Shown in pieces: positions 43,475-53,600 of a stretch of DNA of 64,000 nucleotides (position 1 is the stretch's first letter; the number at the start of each line of letters is the position of its first letter). The stretch is from NCBI GenBank assembly GCA_035772405.1, contig JAYKKM010000311.1, forward strand, positions 1 through 64,000, in the 5' to 3' direction. Position numbers and translations under genes: made by a program. The notes beneath the pieces are model-generated. The model did not search any database and had not been told where the DNA came from. It worked only from the letters and a program-made list of their open reading frames with translations. This stretch comes from Chrysogorgia sp. JL179-B06 (lineage: Eukaryota > Cnidaria > Anthozoa > Scleralcyonacea > Chrysogorgiidae).

Positions 43475-44945
43475 TTACAGTTCACCTTCTGTGATTTTAG
43501 GGAAGATATGTGAAAAATAAAAGTTCTTTAAAATCTCAATGTTATCTGCCCATGAATTGTCTTTTTCAATTGTTAGAATAGCAGAGTCTTTTGTGGTCCA
43601 CACAATAAAGTAACAAAACTTCCTTTGGGTGAGGAACATTTGTCCTTGCACTTGGTGCCAGTACACATGGCCATCCTTAAGTGTAAATAAGCCATTGGAA
43701 GTCTTTTCAAGCCAAAATGACTTGTTCTGTACAGCCTCTTCTATGGTAGAGTTCCTTGCTGTAAAGGGACATTTTGCCTCAAAAACATGTTCAGTTACAA
43801 CAAGGCCATCAGGAGATGCACCAAGGATCCCATTTTTTTCCAGCCAAATCCCAGTTTGCTCAACCTTTAGTCCAGTTTTATAAGTGAAAACCTTCACTGC
43901 CTCATCCTCATTGTTGACTCCCCACACAACAGCCTTGACTCTTGAGATGTCATATTCCCCTTGTAGACGCTTAATAAGAGAAGGAGTAGCTCTTTTGGCA
44001 TTTAGGACACACCCAAAATTACTGGCTGTTAGACGTCCTTTTCTAACTAAGTGCCACAAGGGGTTGTCTCTCTGACCAACTGTTAGGCAGCTTACTTCCT
44101 TTATTACAGGATCTTCTACTTGTAGCTTGTCCATCATGAATGTAACCTGTGCTTCTGAATCCTGAATTAGAATAAATTCCTCTGAGAAAATAATTTCTTC
44201 AATGGTAGGTATTGGCAAAGGCTTTATTGGTGCAGGTTCTGGACTAAGTAGCCAGCAAAGTCCAGTAAATTTACCATAATTACAAAGTTGGGAGTAGAGG
44301 CGTTCCTGATCAACTTTGGTGGCTTTTCTTGTCAAGGCAGTGTATTGACTCTTCGAGGGAGGAAACATTTCTATAACTGATTGAGGTGAGGGATTGCTGG
44401 CTTTCTTTTTCTTCCACGTACACTCCACATCTGTTCTGCTCAGGTTGTATATCCCATATATAAATAAGGCAGCAGCATGGCTGCACTTATATTCTCCTCT
44501 AGGGCACTCGCATTCGGTAGATTTGAGGTCATATTTGTCATCAAGATAAATCTAAGATAGCACGAAACAATATAAAAGGAGATAAATAACTTTTGATTCA
44601 GTACGTGGTCCACCACGCATTTTGAATGAGGCGCTTGACCAGAATAAGATACACACAGGTTTTGTGAGACATAATTTAACAGTTAATGGCAAAGTATACA
44701 GAACAAAGCTTATACTTCAGTCAGGAAAGGGTTTATTGAAATAATAACAACAAAATATCTAAGCCCGTATAACTTACCGTCACTTTGTATACCTTTTTCT
44801 TCATGCTTGCATGGACTTGGCCTCTCAAAATACCCTTACTATAGGTAAAGTTTTCTATATGATTCGATTTATAGTGATTTTCTCCTCTAGAAATCGATTT
44901 CTTCTCTCCAGAGAAGTAAGTAGCGAGAGACGAGATTGACGCCAT
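43475..44945 (-). CDS. SWIM zinc finger - YqaJ-type nuclease of the ISL2EU-like element
   Basis: Exon 1 (44945 to 44781) starts MASISSLATYFSGEKKSISR and ends at donor GTAAGTTATA. Exon 2 starts near 44551 after ATCTTAG: IYLDDKYDLKSTECECPRGE and YKCSHAAALF, a SWIM zinc finger (C-x-C...C-x-H). Then a linker and the YqaJ/lambda-exonuclease-like PD-(D/E)xK core: NPLWHLVRKGRLTASNFG, VVWGVNNEDEAVKVF, GILGASPDGLV (catalytic Asp), FEAKCPFTAR (E-x-K), and YWHQVQGQMFLTQRKFCYFI, ending at 43475. No frameshift or stop is seen within the two exons, unlike its neighbour. Such nucleases accompany ISL2EU transposases and are thought to process DNA ends (family knowledge). It is convergent with the transposase, with the 3' ends 150 bp apart. 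Confidence 0.88.
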
Positions 44946-45023
44946 TTTGATTGCCTATCGGTTTTGTTTAGAACCAAAAATGTTGATGTTATGGCAACAT
45001 GACGTCACACTTTAGTACTCTAT

Positions 45024-45407
45024 TGTGGTAGGTTGTAAATTCATACTTGTTGAATTATCTGACATAATTAATATAATTTATGTGGTGGAAATTAAAAAAA
45101 ACGAAAAAAGCATGTCAGAAAATAGCTGAAAGTTTATATTAAAAATACTGCCACCAGAATATGCCTTAGTATATAAGCTATAAACTCAGAAACTTTCAGG
45201 ACCTTATCTCTAAAACTGCCTGAGAAATCTTGTTTGAAGTATATCCCGATTTTGACCAATCGGCGGCCATTTCGTCAGCTAATTAGCATAATTTATGCAA
45301 ACTTTTTGGGTGGAAATATTATTTGTCATATGTTCTATCAAATGGTTGTAAGGGTTAATTGTTATATTGTATGGTATTAAAAATGTATTCAGAGGGATCT
45401 TGCTACC
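45024..45407. repeat. Right remnant of the TTAA element
   Basis: Non-coding; ends with the inverted repeat GAGGGATCTTGCTACC next to TTAA at 45408. Confidence 0.75.
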
Positions 45408-45612
45408 TTAAACCAAAGTCTTTCAACTTCCGTTTTAAAGTTCTCTCGGACAATCGTATGTTGTGGTACTTTTCCAGAAAAAGCACAATACTCTTGTATT
45501 CGAAACCTTTATGAAAATAAAATTCAATTATCTCCCTTTCTGATCCAGAATTGGGTAAACCTTCCCTATCATTATCAAAGCTGTTCAAATCTTCCTCATT
45601 GTTTTCCGCCAT
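45408..45612 (-). pseudogene. DDE transposase of IS3EU-like copy 1, 5' part
   Basis: Starts MAENNEEDLNSFDNDREGLP at 45612, just inside the terminal inverted repeat. Contains the helix-turn-helix-like EIIEFYFHKGFEYKSIVLFL and LSERTLKRKLKDFGL, at which point the TTAA element interrupts. Copy 3 has the matching uninterrupted stretch (TLLNKLKDYGLCRRRNVVDQ), confirming where the two halves join. Confidence 0.9.
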
Positions 45613-45848
45613 TTCATTTCGCAGTGACTCTCCCCATTCTCCGCTCATTAACCTGCGCGCGCACCGTTTTAAGGGGTTTATGAAAGATATGCTGCACACT
45701 TTTAGTGAGTGTGTGTTCATTTTTGATATAATGCAATATTTTTAGTTTGAAGTAATGTGCGCAAAATTGAAATGAAAGTGATAGCACAAAATAATTATTG
45801 TAGCATTTATTTTTGTTAAATGGGCCACCGTACAGAAGGGCCACCGTA
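45605..45848. repeat. Right terminal inverted repeat of IS3EU-like copy 1
   Basis: Complement of 9378-9514 plus 18511-18604. The outermost part has two TACGGTGGCCC starts on the minus strand (45848 and 45832), unlike the single one at the left. Confidence 0.88.
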
Positions 45849-46141
45849 AAAAGCCATGTATACGAAGTTTGAAATGTATCGAAATGCTCTCGACCTCGTA
45901 GTTTTGTTTGGTTTATTACATGGTGACTCGGATCGTTTTGATAATGATTACCCGTTCCCAAGATACATTTTAGTTTCTTATTTTTTACTGATTCGTTACT
46001 GACTCGCAATGCTCGCGAGAAGCGAGTCGTTGCGAGTATTTAGTTTCACTGGAGATGCAAGTACGCGCGAGTAACGAGTCGGAACGAATACTCGTTAGCA
46101 CTCGAGAGTACTCACGCGTAACGAGTACTCCCGAGTTCGCG

Positions 46142-46230
46142 AACGGTACTGTAGGGTCGTGGGGTCAATTCCAGCCGGAAAGCCTTGAAGTTGCGACACT
46201 AGAAATTTTCCTTCACCATAAATCCTTAGA
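46142..46230 (+). repeat. SINE fragment
   Basis: GGTCAATTCCAGCCGGAAAG (B box region) and TTTTCCTTCACCATAAATCC match the SINE at 35060-35535 with an internal deletion; directly followed by the TA repeat. Confidence 0.75.
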
Positions 46231-46417
<187 letters not shown>

Positions 46418-46488
46418 GATATGCCTTTTGCGTGATCCGTTAATTTTAATCGGCTAATATTTGGGCACAAATATATAATGGGCAAACA

Positions 46489-46770
46489 TGTCCGATTAAT
46501 TTTTAAGTACATAAGCAGGTTTTTACGAAGTGTATACATGTTTGCGCAACATAATAGACACGTATGTTATGTACTTTGACTAGGTAATTCCAAATCTGTT
46601 TTCAGAATTGAAAACGGTTAAATATCGACCGCGATAACGTTCAAAATAATACACGACAAAGCGGCCTCCTCGTTGCCGATTAATTTTTAAGTATATAACA
46701 GGTTTTTACGAAGGATATGCATGGTCTCATAATATAATAGACACGTATGTTATGTATTTGCCCGAGATAA
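46489..46770. repeat. Tandem duplication of ~95 bp
   Basis: CCGATTAATTTTTAAGTA ... GGTTTTTACGAAG ... ATAATAGACACGTATGTTAT occurs at 46482-46575 and 46676-46765. Confidence 0.8.
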
Positions 46771-47585
46771 CTAAAAATGTATTATAATAATGTATTAGTT
46801 ATAAATGTATTAGTTACCTCTGTCAAGAGGTTATGTTTTCAATAAAACAAGAGGTGGTGAACTGCTGAGATTTTTAAAAATGAAAAAAGACGTTTTGAGT
46901 GGAGCCCTTCATCAGAGTAAAATATGATTGTTTGTTTGTTTGTTTGTTTGTCAGTCTGTAGGATATCTCAAAAAGTATCGGCAGCTGTAGTCTCCTAGCT
47001 GTAGTCATAGGTTTTAATTTATTCCTCAGAACATGCAGATGATAATTACTTACAATTAGTCAAACTACTTGTCCAAGATGTGAGCCTAACATCATGGTCT
47101 CCTTCATCGTTGCTCATCCCAAATGATCCTCACCACAGTCACCAACAGAGAAGGAGAAATTTTGTAGTCTGCAAAAGAAAATCAGAAATGATGAGTCATG
47201 CAACAAATCTAGCCAGGCAAAGATGAATGTTGAGTCTCTATATGTCGAGAGATTATATATAGTTATTCCTTTATAAAATAATTTATCAATCAAGGTCGTT
47301 GTTTTCTCGAGATTTAGATGCTTTAGAAGAACAAAAACTCCAACCATAACTCAAATAAAAACTCTAAACCTAACCCTAGAATAAAGAAATACTATCCTAC
47401 TCTGTACCTGTACACAAATTAAGAAGCCCATATCAGAGCCAGTTAAAAAGTATTAGGTTTGGGATTAGGACTATGTTTTGAATTCAGGATATTTATGTAA
47501 AACGTCAGCCTATTTGTCTGTGTGACTGACATGGCATCTAGCCCAGTCACCATCTAAGCTTATTGCAAGACCAAATATGATGTTT
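46771..47585. other. Non-coding stretch
   Basis: A short TTTG tetranucleotide run at 46929-46950. No gene seen. Confidence 0.45.
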
Positions 47586-47593
47586 AATACAAT

Positions 47594-48742
47594 TAGTGGT
47601 GCACCGGATAGTGGGTTTTATTATCCTGCCGGATACCGGATATGCCGGATAGTTGAAAAATATCCGGCAGGATATTTTCGTATATAAGTCTCAGCACTTC
47701 TTTTCAGGTAGAATAGTTGAATTGCCATATTTTGATTAGTTTCTGGGCTATAACCTGCATTAATGTGAGCAAAATTTGATTCAATGCATTGAAAATTACT
47801 AATCCATGCTTCAATTCAAGGTTTGAGCCTGCAGTTATACCAATAACAATGTTATAACTGCAGTCTCAAATAGTACTGTACAGGTAGTTTAAAAGTATAA
47901 ATGGTATTAAACTATGAAAATGAAATGATTAATTGCACTTGTTCTAATGGTCTCTAAAACATGCATGTAAAAGATTAAAATATATATATGAAATTATAAT
48001 TTATTAAGCTTCGTATGAAATAAATTAATAGATCTTATAAAAGATACGTGGACGATCGTTAAGCTCATATCCTCAGAAAAATGATTTTGATTCCCGTACA
48101 GCAATCGAACCTGTAACCTTCTGATTGTCGGTGAGACACTAACCATTGAGCTTACAAGACTCAGATGGAGAGCGAATTGATAGAATGATGTACTGGTTCA
48201 ACTGATATATGTACTGCCTATGTGGCAGTCACTATATATCGGTAATGCTTGGATACGTTAATATACACAATGTTGTAGTGAATGTGGGAGAGCTCGAAGT
48301 TGACAAACGATACGGGGACGATCGTCAAGATTATATCCTCAGAAAAATTATTCGAGATCTTATAAACGTAAACAAACTGAAGCGATATTATGGAAACACA
48401 TTAAGTGTTAACTGTTATGAGCGTGATCTATAATTGTTATGTGCGTGATTTATATAATGTTACTAAATTTCATTGCTGAACTTTTTTTTTGCAAGTTAAT
48501 ATCTTTTGTCTGTTTAAGAAGATAGTTATAACCATAACCAACAACACTGCATGGAACAGTAAACAAGCTCAATATTGCTATTTTGTTGTATTGATGTCTA
48601 TTTTTATTATATTTGAATTAACACAACCTTGGAAAACTGTCAAAAACAAATTATCTGGTATCCGGCCGGATAGTAGAAAATATCCGGCCGGATAGCAAGA
48701 TTACCAACTATCTGGCCGGATACTAAATCCGGTGCACCCCTA
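47594..48742. mobile_element. Non-autonomous hAT-type transposon
   Basis: Inverted ends TAGTGGTGCACCGGAT (47594) and ATCCGGTGCACCCCTA (48727-48742); GGTGCACCGGAT with many subterminal ATCCGGC motifs is typical of hAT elements. It is flanked by near-identical 8-bp duplications AATACAAT (47586-47593) and AATAGAAT (48743-48750). There is no hAT transposase inside; the frame 48209-48433 has no recognised domain. Confidence 0.88.
48088..48163 (-). repeat. tRNA-like sequence inside the hAT element
   Basis: On the minus strand it shows TGTAAGCTCAATGGTTAG (A box like) and GGTTACAGGTTCGATTG (B box like) at tRNA spacing. Acceptor ends do not pair cleanly, so it is taken as a tRNA pseudogene or SINE head rather than a working tRNA. 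A nearby direct repeat (ATATCCTCAGAAAAAT at 48068 and 48332) may mark its insertion. Confidence 0.55.
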
Positions 48743-48750
48743 AATAGAAT

Positions 48751-49197
48751 AATATTAACTTATACAGGAGATTCTGCAGGATTTTGATTTTCACCATAAT
48801 TAACACAGTGTGCTTATAAATATTTACATTGCGAACCACAAGGCGCTTCCATCAGTGAAGCTTTCACCCGATTCGTTGACTGATCAATCTCGTTCCGAGC
48901 GCCTTCGCCGCCATGCGAAGCAAGTGTGCAATGGCCCTGAATTACCAATAGTTATAAATTGTAGGATTCTAGCACCAAACCACAACACCAATCCTAACCC
49001 TAATCCCCTGCATTAACTGTTTTCCTAACTCTAACACCCGTCTTCTACTTCATTGTAACCCTAACCCCGGCTGTAGGACAATAATGACAATTACAACTAT
49101 AAAGAAATTCTCCCGCATTCACAAGCTGCCCTTAAATTTCAAATTTGTAGATATTTTTCAATGCCATTTTTTCCCCAATAATCCAACTTAGTTTGGG
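48751..49197. other. Non-coding stretch
   Basis: Has some CCTAACCC-type motifs at 48985-49070. No gene seen. Confidence 0.45.
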
Positions 49198-49214
49198 TAT
49201 TACTACGGTGGCCC

Positions 49215-49546
49215 AGAGGTGCAATACACAAACGCAAAACCAAATACACGAACGCAAATTGAAATACACGAACGCAAATTGAAATACACAAACGCAAAAG
49301 AGAATACACAAACGCAAAAGAGAATACACAAACTCAAAAGAGAATACACAAACGCAAAAGAGAATACACAAACGCAAAAGAGAATACACGAACTCAAAAG
49401 AGAATACACAAACGCAAAAGAGAATACACAAACGCAATAGAGAATACACGAACGCAAAAGAGAATACACAGACCCAAAAGAGAATACACAAACGCAAAAG
49501 AGAATACACAAACGCAAAAGAGAATACACAAACGCAAAAGAGAAAG
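49215..49546. repeat. Subterminal tandem array, left, copy 3
   Basis: About 16 units of 20 bp, AGAATACACAAACGCAAAAG, with the outer units more variable (TTGAAATACACGAACGCAAA). Mirrored at 59296-59680. The unit is unrelated to the 22-bp unit of copy 2. Confidence 0.92.
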
Positions 49547-50660
49547 AATCCATTCGTAGCGCGGGCTCAAGATTCAAGACCTGACTGATCGATTAACAAT
49601 GTGAAGCTTTGAAAGACAAGAATAAGTAGTATGGTAAGTTAACAATTAATTTATACTAAGTGATACTCCTTTGTATTTGTATAAGTAGTTCAAATTAAAA
49701 AAGCCAACTTTTTGTAAAAATGTATTCCAGCTCAAGTTTTAGCATTTCTAAGTCGGTATTTTCAACTTTTGTTGGCAAAATACAGACGGTATTTTAAAAG
49801 AACTGCCTCAAAATTCATGTGTTTTACATGGTTACATATCTGAATGAAGCAAATATCTTCAATAATGCACGAGTCAATTCCAGACATGACCATCCCGCCG
49901 GGAAATTTGAATTGCACCGTGTTCCCAGGGGATTTGACAAAGAATAATATGGGTGTGAATGTGTCCTCGTGGTTTCCGTTTGCAACTATATACACTGAAT
50001 TATTGGTGAGTAATTATGGGAAAACGATGAATTTGTAAAAGTTTGGTTGGTAGAGAACAACCTGATAAAGCTTGTGGACATTTTTGAAGGTATTTTTTAT
50101 ATATATTTTTATATATTTTAATTGATTGATTGATTGGTATATTATTAACTCAATCAATGACATTATGCTCCTGGGCGTGGGGAATTTGTCACCTTTTTAC
50201 AGCCCGGGAGTGGGGAATTTGCCCACCAGTTTTTGCCCTGTGGCAAGTAATTAGCACTATAATTTTGTTTTAAATCAAATGCTTGGGTCCTTTCCCAGGG
50301 GGGTGGTGATGGTCATGTTTGGAATTGATTCGTGCATAAAGACATGAAGGAAAACAGAAGCTTTCATTGTTTATCTCTGTTGCCGTCACAAGATTCCCTT
50401 TTGCGCTCACGAAAAAGGCCTATTATACAAACTGAAATGATAATTACATATGTGCACAAACTCAATGCATATTTTTGGACATATAAATATACTGTATGTG
50501 TATTTTAGAGACCTGTATGACACTTTTTCTCTGTGAAAGTTGTGCCAGGCAAGGAAATAACTTCATCTTTGTGTAGATATTGCAGTACAAGTATATATTA
50601 GTAATTATACAATCATTATTATTAACTGTCTTTTTAAACTTTTAATATTTTGCTGTATAG
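49547..50660. other. Region between the array and the zinc-ribbon exon of copy 3
   Basis: Probably holds the HECT promoter and first exon(s). A frame 49844-49990 (PDMTIPPGNLNCTVFPGDLT) runs up to a GTGAGT donor (49990) and could be an exon, but I do not recognise it. A repeat GGGAGTGGGGAATTTGCCCA-type lies at 50165-50235. Confidence 0.4.
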
Positions 50661-50662
50661 GT

Positions 50663-53600
50663 GTTTTGTCAGTCATGTGGCAGTTCCCATGATGGCCATG
50701 GAAACTTTTGCAAAACTTGTGGGTCAGCTTTTTTGAGCTGCAACACAAAACAAGGCATTTCTAATTCTGAGCCACCAACTGCTTCCTGCAGCTCTAATGC
50801 AAATCAGTCATTGAGCTTTAAGGCTTATATGGAAAAGAGGGACATCCAAAAAAGGGGAAAAAGATGAACGAAGTGAGGTTATAAACAAGAAAAGAAAAAG
50901 AGATGAGATTGTGAAGGTAATATTAATTAAGTGACTGCAGGGTTCAAACCCCCATAACTTTTGTATTATTACATGTAAAAATAACTGTACAGTATCAAAT
51001 TTAGTGACTTCCAAAAATTTACCTGGAAGAATTTTGCTGCATTGATGGCATGATCACATATTTCTATGTCACCATGGCAACTGAGTTTTTGATGATGTGC
51101 ATTGCAAGCTTTCAAACTTTTTGGTTTACTTTATTTGCTTTATTCACATTTTGTGTGATTTCTAATATTGGGTTAATTTATGTAATTTTATGACATAATG
51201 GCATTTAAGATGGTGAAACAGTGAATGTCACATGATGACAGAGTCAACCTAGAAATACCATCAGTTATGTCTATATAACACATTTAGGTATTACTATCAT
51301 TGTATAAAAGTTTCATTGCCATACATCTAATAGAATAGAGTACTTTCAACCCATCCTCCCACCCGCCAGGCTTTAGTCTAAGTCTAGATAGGGTTAAAAA
51401 GCAGAATCAAATAGACCTCTTTCATAATGGCACCCAAATTAAATATTATTTTATATCATTTAAATAATGTCCTTTCTGACCTCGTTCGTGTGTCTGTAAT
51501 TCCAAAGAATCTTCGCTTTGTAACGAGGCCAGAAAGGTTAATTTGGATGCATATAAAAGATTATTTAGACAGGCCGAAATTATGAAAGAGGTTTATGCCT
51601 AAACAATCAGAAAAATTAGAACTGAATGTATGGTAATACACACAGAAAAACATACTGCACTTCAAAAACAGTTCAGTAGTAACCTGTACCAATGATTGCT
51701 ATAGCAACAGGGATGTTGTAAGATGGCCACTATAATTACTGTTCAACCTTATTTATTTTTAATACAAGAGTGAATCTTCTTTTAATTTTTCTTTCAACCA
51801 CCAATTTCAAAAGAAAAGTTTTGATGTAAAAAACTTGGTCACTGAACTAATGTGACCAATTTCATAGGCGTACGGACAAAATTCTGATGGGGGGGGGGGG
51901 AGGGGGGTGCTGAACATAACTTGCTCGAATAAATAGTCAACCTCGTACCCAGGGTCTTCTCAGTGCCCGGGGGAACGCCAGGGATGCGTATTTTAAGGCT
52001 GGTCACGTGACTCCAAGGATATTGGATTATTTTGTAACCTGGCTTATTCTCGCTTATATCATCCGGGGGGCAGGATCGCTGTGAAAAGATACTCGCGGTG
52101 TATGGATAATTTAAAAATATTACAATTTATTGGAAAGACAGTAATATGTTCAATAAGTAATAAAAACTCAAAACACTATTAAACAACAGTTTTAATTTGT
52201 ATTTGTCAGACTATAAATAATTACAAAAATAGAATCTCCAATGGTCAATATACTGTTCGAATTAAAGTACCTGTAGCAGATCTGGAAATATGCAGTTTGA
52301 ATATAAAACGTCGAGACCGAAACCACACCAGAAATCTGAAATCCCTATAAATGCTTTCAACACTTTTAATATTTAAAATAATGGTCATAGTCAGACTGTA
52401 TTCGAACTGTTCTGGCGTTGATCGTTTATCTTATGACAGCAACAAATGTCCAGTAAATCAACGTATTTTTCGAAGTAATCCACCATCTTTCAACGTCTGT
52501 CTGCAGTCCGTACTTACTGTCTTTCCAATAAATTGTAATATTTTTAAATAATTATCCATATATGTTTTCACAGCGATCTGCCCGCTCGGATGATATAAGC
52601 GAGAATAAGTCCGGTTACAAAATAATCCAATATCCTTGGAGTCACATGACCAGCCTTTACCAGGGTCTTCTCTTCCCTCGCTACTCCATCCCGGGCGCTC
52701 CTTCCCTGGACACTGAGAAGACCCTGGGTCCCGGGGAATTTTGCCTCCACGGTGAAGGTCGGCGAAAATGGTGTTTTGATATGATAATTTTTGTGGTCTT
52801 TGTTCCGTTGCCTTTGTCTACTTTGTTGACCAATAATTGAGAAATATTCAATGCTCTTCAGAGTTGTTCATGTCAGCATTCGTCGGCATAAAAGCAGCTA
52901 ACAAGCTTAATAATGCTTATTTCTTACAAAAGGTAATTTAATTATGGTTATCTCTTACAAAAGGTATGAAGAAGCATATATCCAATTTAGCGAAAGCTAT
53001 CACTTCTAATTTTCTGTAAAATTTGAAGACATCATTCAGATTTAGATGAATAAATTATACTCGGCTGAAGTTTTATGACAAGCCAATCGCATTATATTTA
53101 TAGAATACCCAGGGCCATTTTCGCCGACCTTCCGCCGTGGAGACGAAATGCCCTGGGTACGAGGTTGTGGTTACATCATTGAGAACCCCTGAAGAACATG
53201 AATTTCAATCATTATGATTTAAAACATGGGCGTTGGCATGCTCCCCCGGGAATTTTTTTAATTTTAAAGTGTCTCAAAGGGTATTTCCTGCAGTTTGAGG
53301 GCAATATTCTCTTATTTTGTAATACGCCTATCCCCAATTTATAGCGGCAACATTAAAACGTCATTTTTTGCTATAGCAACTGTTGGTACACAGGCTATAG
53401 CCGGGCAGCCGGCCCGTATTTTGAACCCTGTCATTATGTACATAACAAAACATTACGTAGATGAACACTATTATATAACTTTTAAGATGGCCACGTACAG
53501 TTTCATAAAACTACAAAATATAAAAGGATTTAATACTTTAAAATATTGATATACTGTAAATACATACAAAACCTACGGTATTTTCACGCCGCTAGCCGGC

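Larger units (their letters stand above)
34337..45021. mobile_element. ISL2EU-like DNA transposon (THAP-DDE plus YqaJ)
   Basis: Inverted ends AGAGTACTAAAGT (34337) and ACTTTAGTACTCT (45009-45021), extended to about 60 bp (GACGTCA / GTTCTAAACAAA blocks on both sides), flanked by AT on each side (34335-34336, 45022-45023). It carries a plus-strand THAP-DDE transposase gene and a minus-strand SWIM-YqaJ nuclease gene, convergent. THAP plus DDE_Tnp_4 plus YqaJ with a 2-bp AT/TA duplication is what I recall for ISL2EU. Its 7.4-kb intron has collected a MITE, SINEs, a LINE, a minisatellite and a BTB gene. Confidence 0.85.
23431..45407. mobile_element. TTAA-flanked element, itself full of insertions
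   Basis: Inverted ends GGTAGCAAGATCCCTC... match for about 32 bp (23431-23462 and 45376-45407), flanked on each side by TTAA (23427-23430 and 45408-45411). Removing it and one TTAA restores an open transposase frame, which proves the boundaries. Its own sequence is only about 700 bp (23431-23729, 34320-34336, 45024-45407); the rest is element B and the ISL2EU-like transposon. TTAA use suggests a piggyBac- or Kolobok-type non-autonomous element. No transposase of its own is visible. Confidence 0.85.
9378..45848. mobile_element. IS3EU-like DNA transposon copy 1, expanded by nested insertions
   Basis: The left end TACGGTGGCCCAGAAGGG starts at 9378 and its complement closes at 45848. The inverted repeats match for about 240 bp once an insertion in the left one is removed: 9378-9514 plus 18511-18604 against 45848-45605. 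Between them lie a plus-strand HECT gene (18627-21632) and a minus-strand DDE transposase gene (22436-23430 continued at 45408-45612). Insertions A (9524-18501) and the TTAA element (23431-45407) account for most of the length; the original element was about 5.5 kb. No 6-bp target duplication is visible here, unlike copies 2 and 3. The right end carries a second TACGGTGGCCC 16 bp inside the first. The IS3EU name is from memory, based on IS3/rve-type transposase, 6-bp duplications and TAC ends. Confidence 0.85.

Noticed and set aside
43629..44075. Plus-strand frames opposite the YqaJ gene
   Set aside because: Antisense shadows; the minus strand carries the recognised motifs and splice sites.
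23431..45407. A single 22-kb giant TTAA transposon with many genes
   Set aside because: Its contents are explained by nested elements with their own ends and target duplications; only about 700 bp belongs to the TTAA element.
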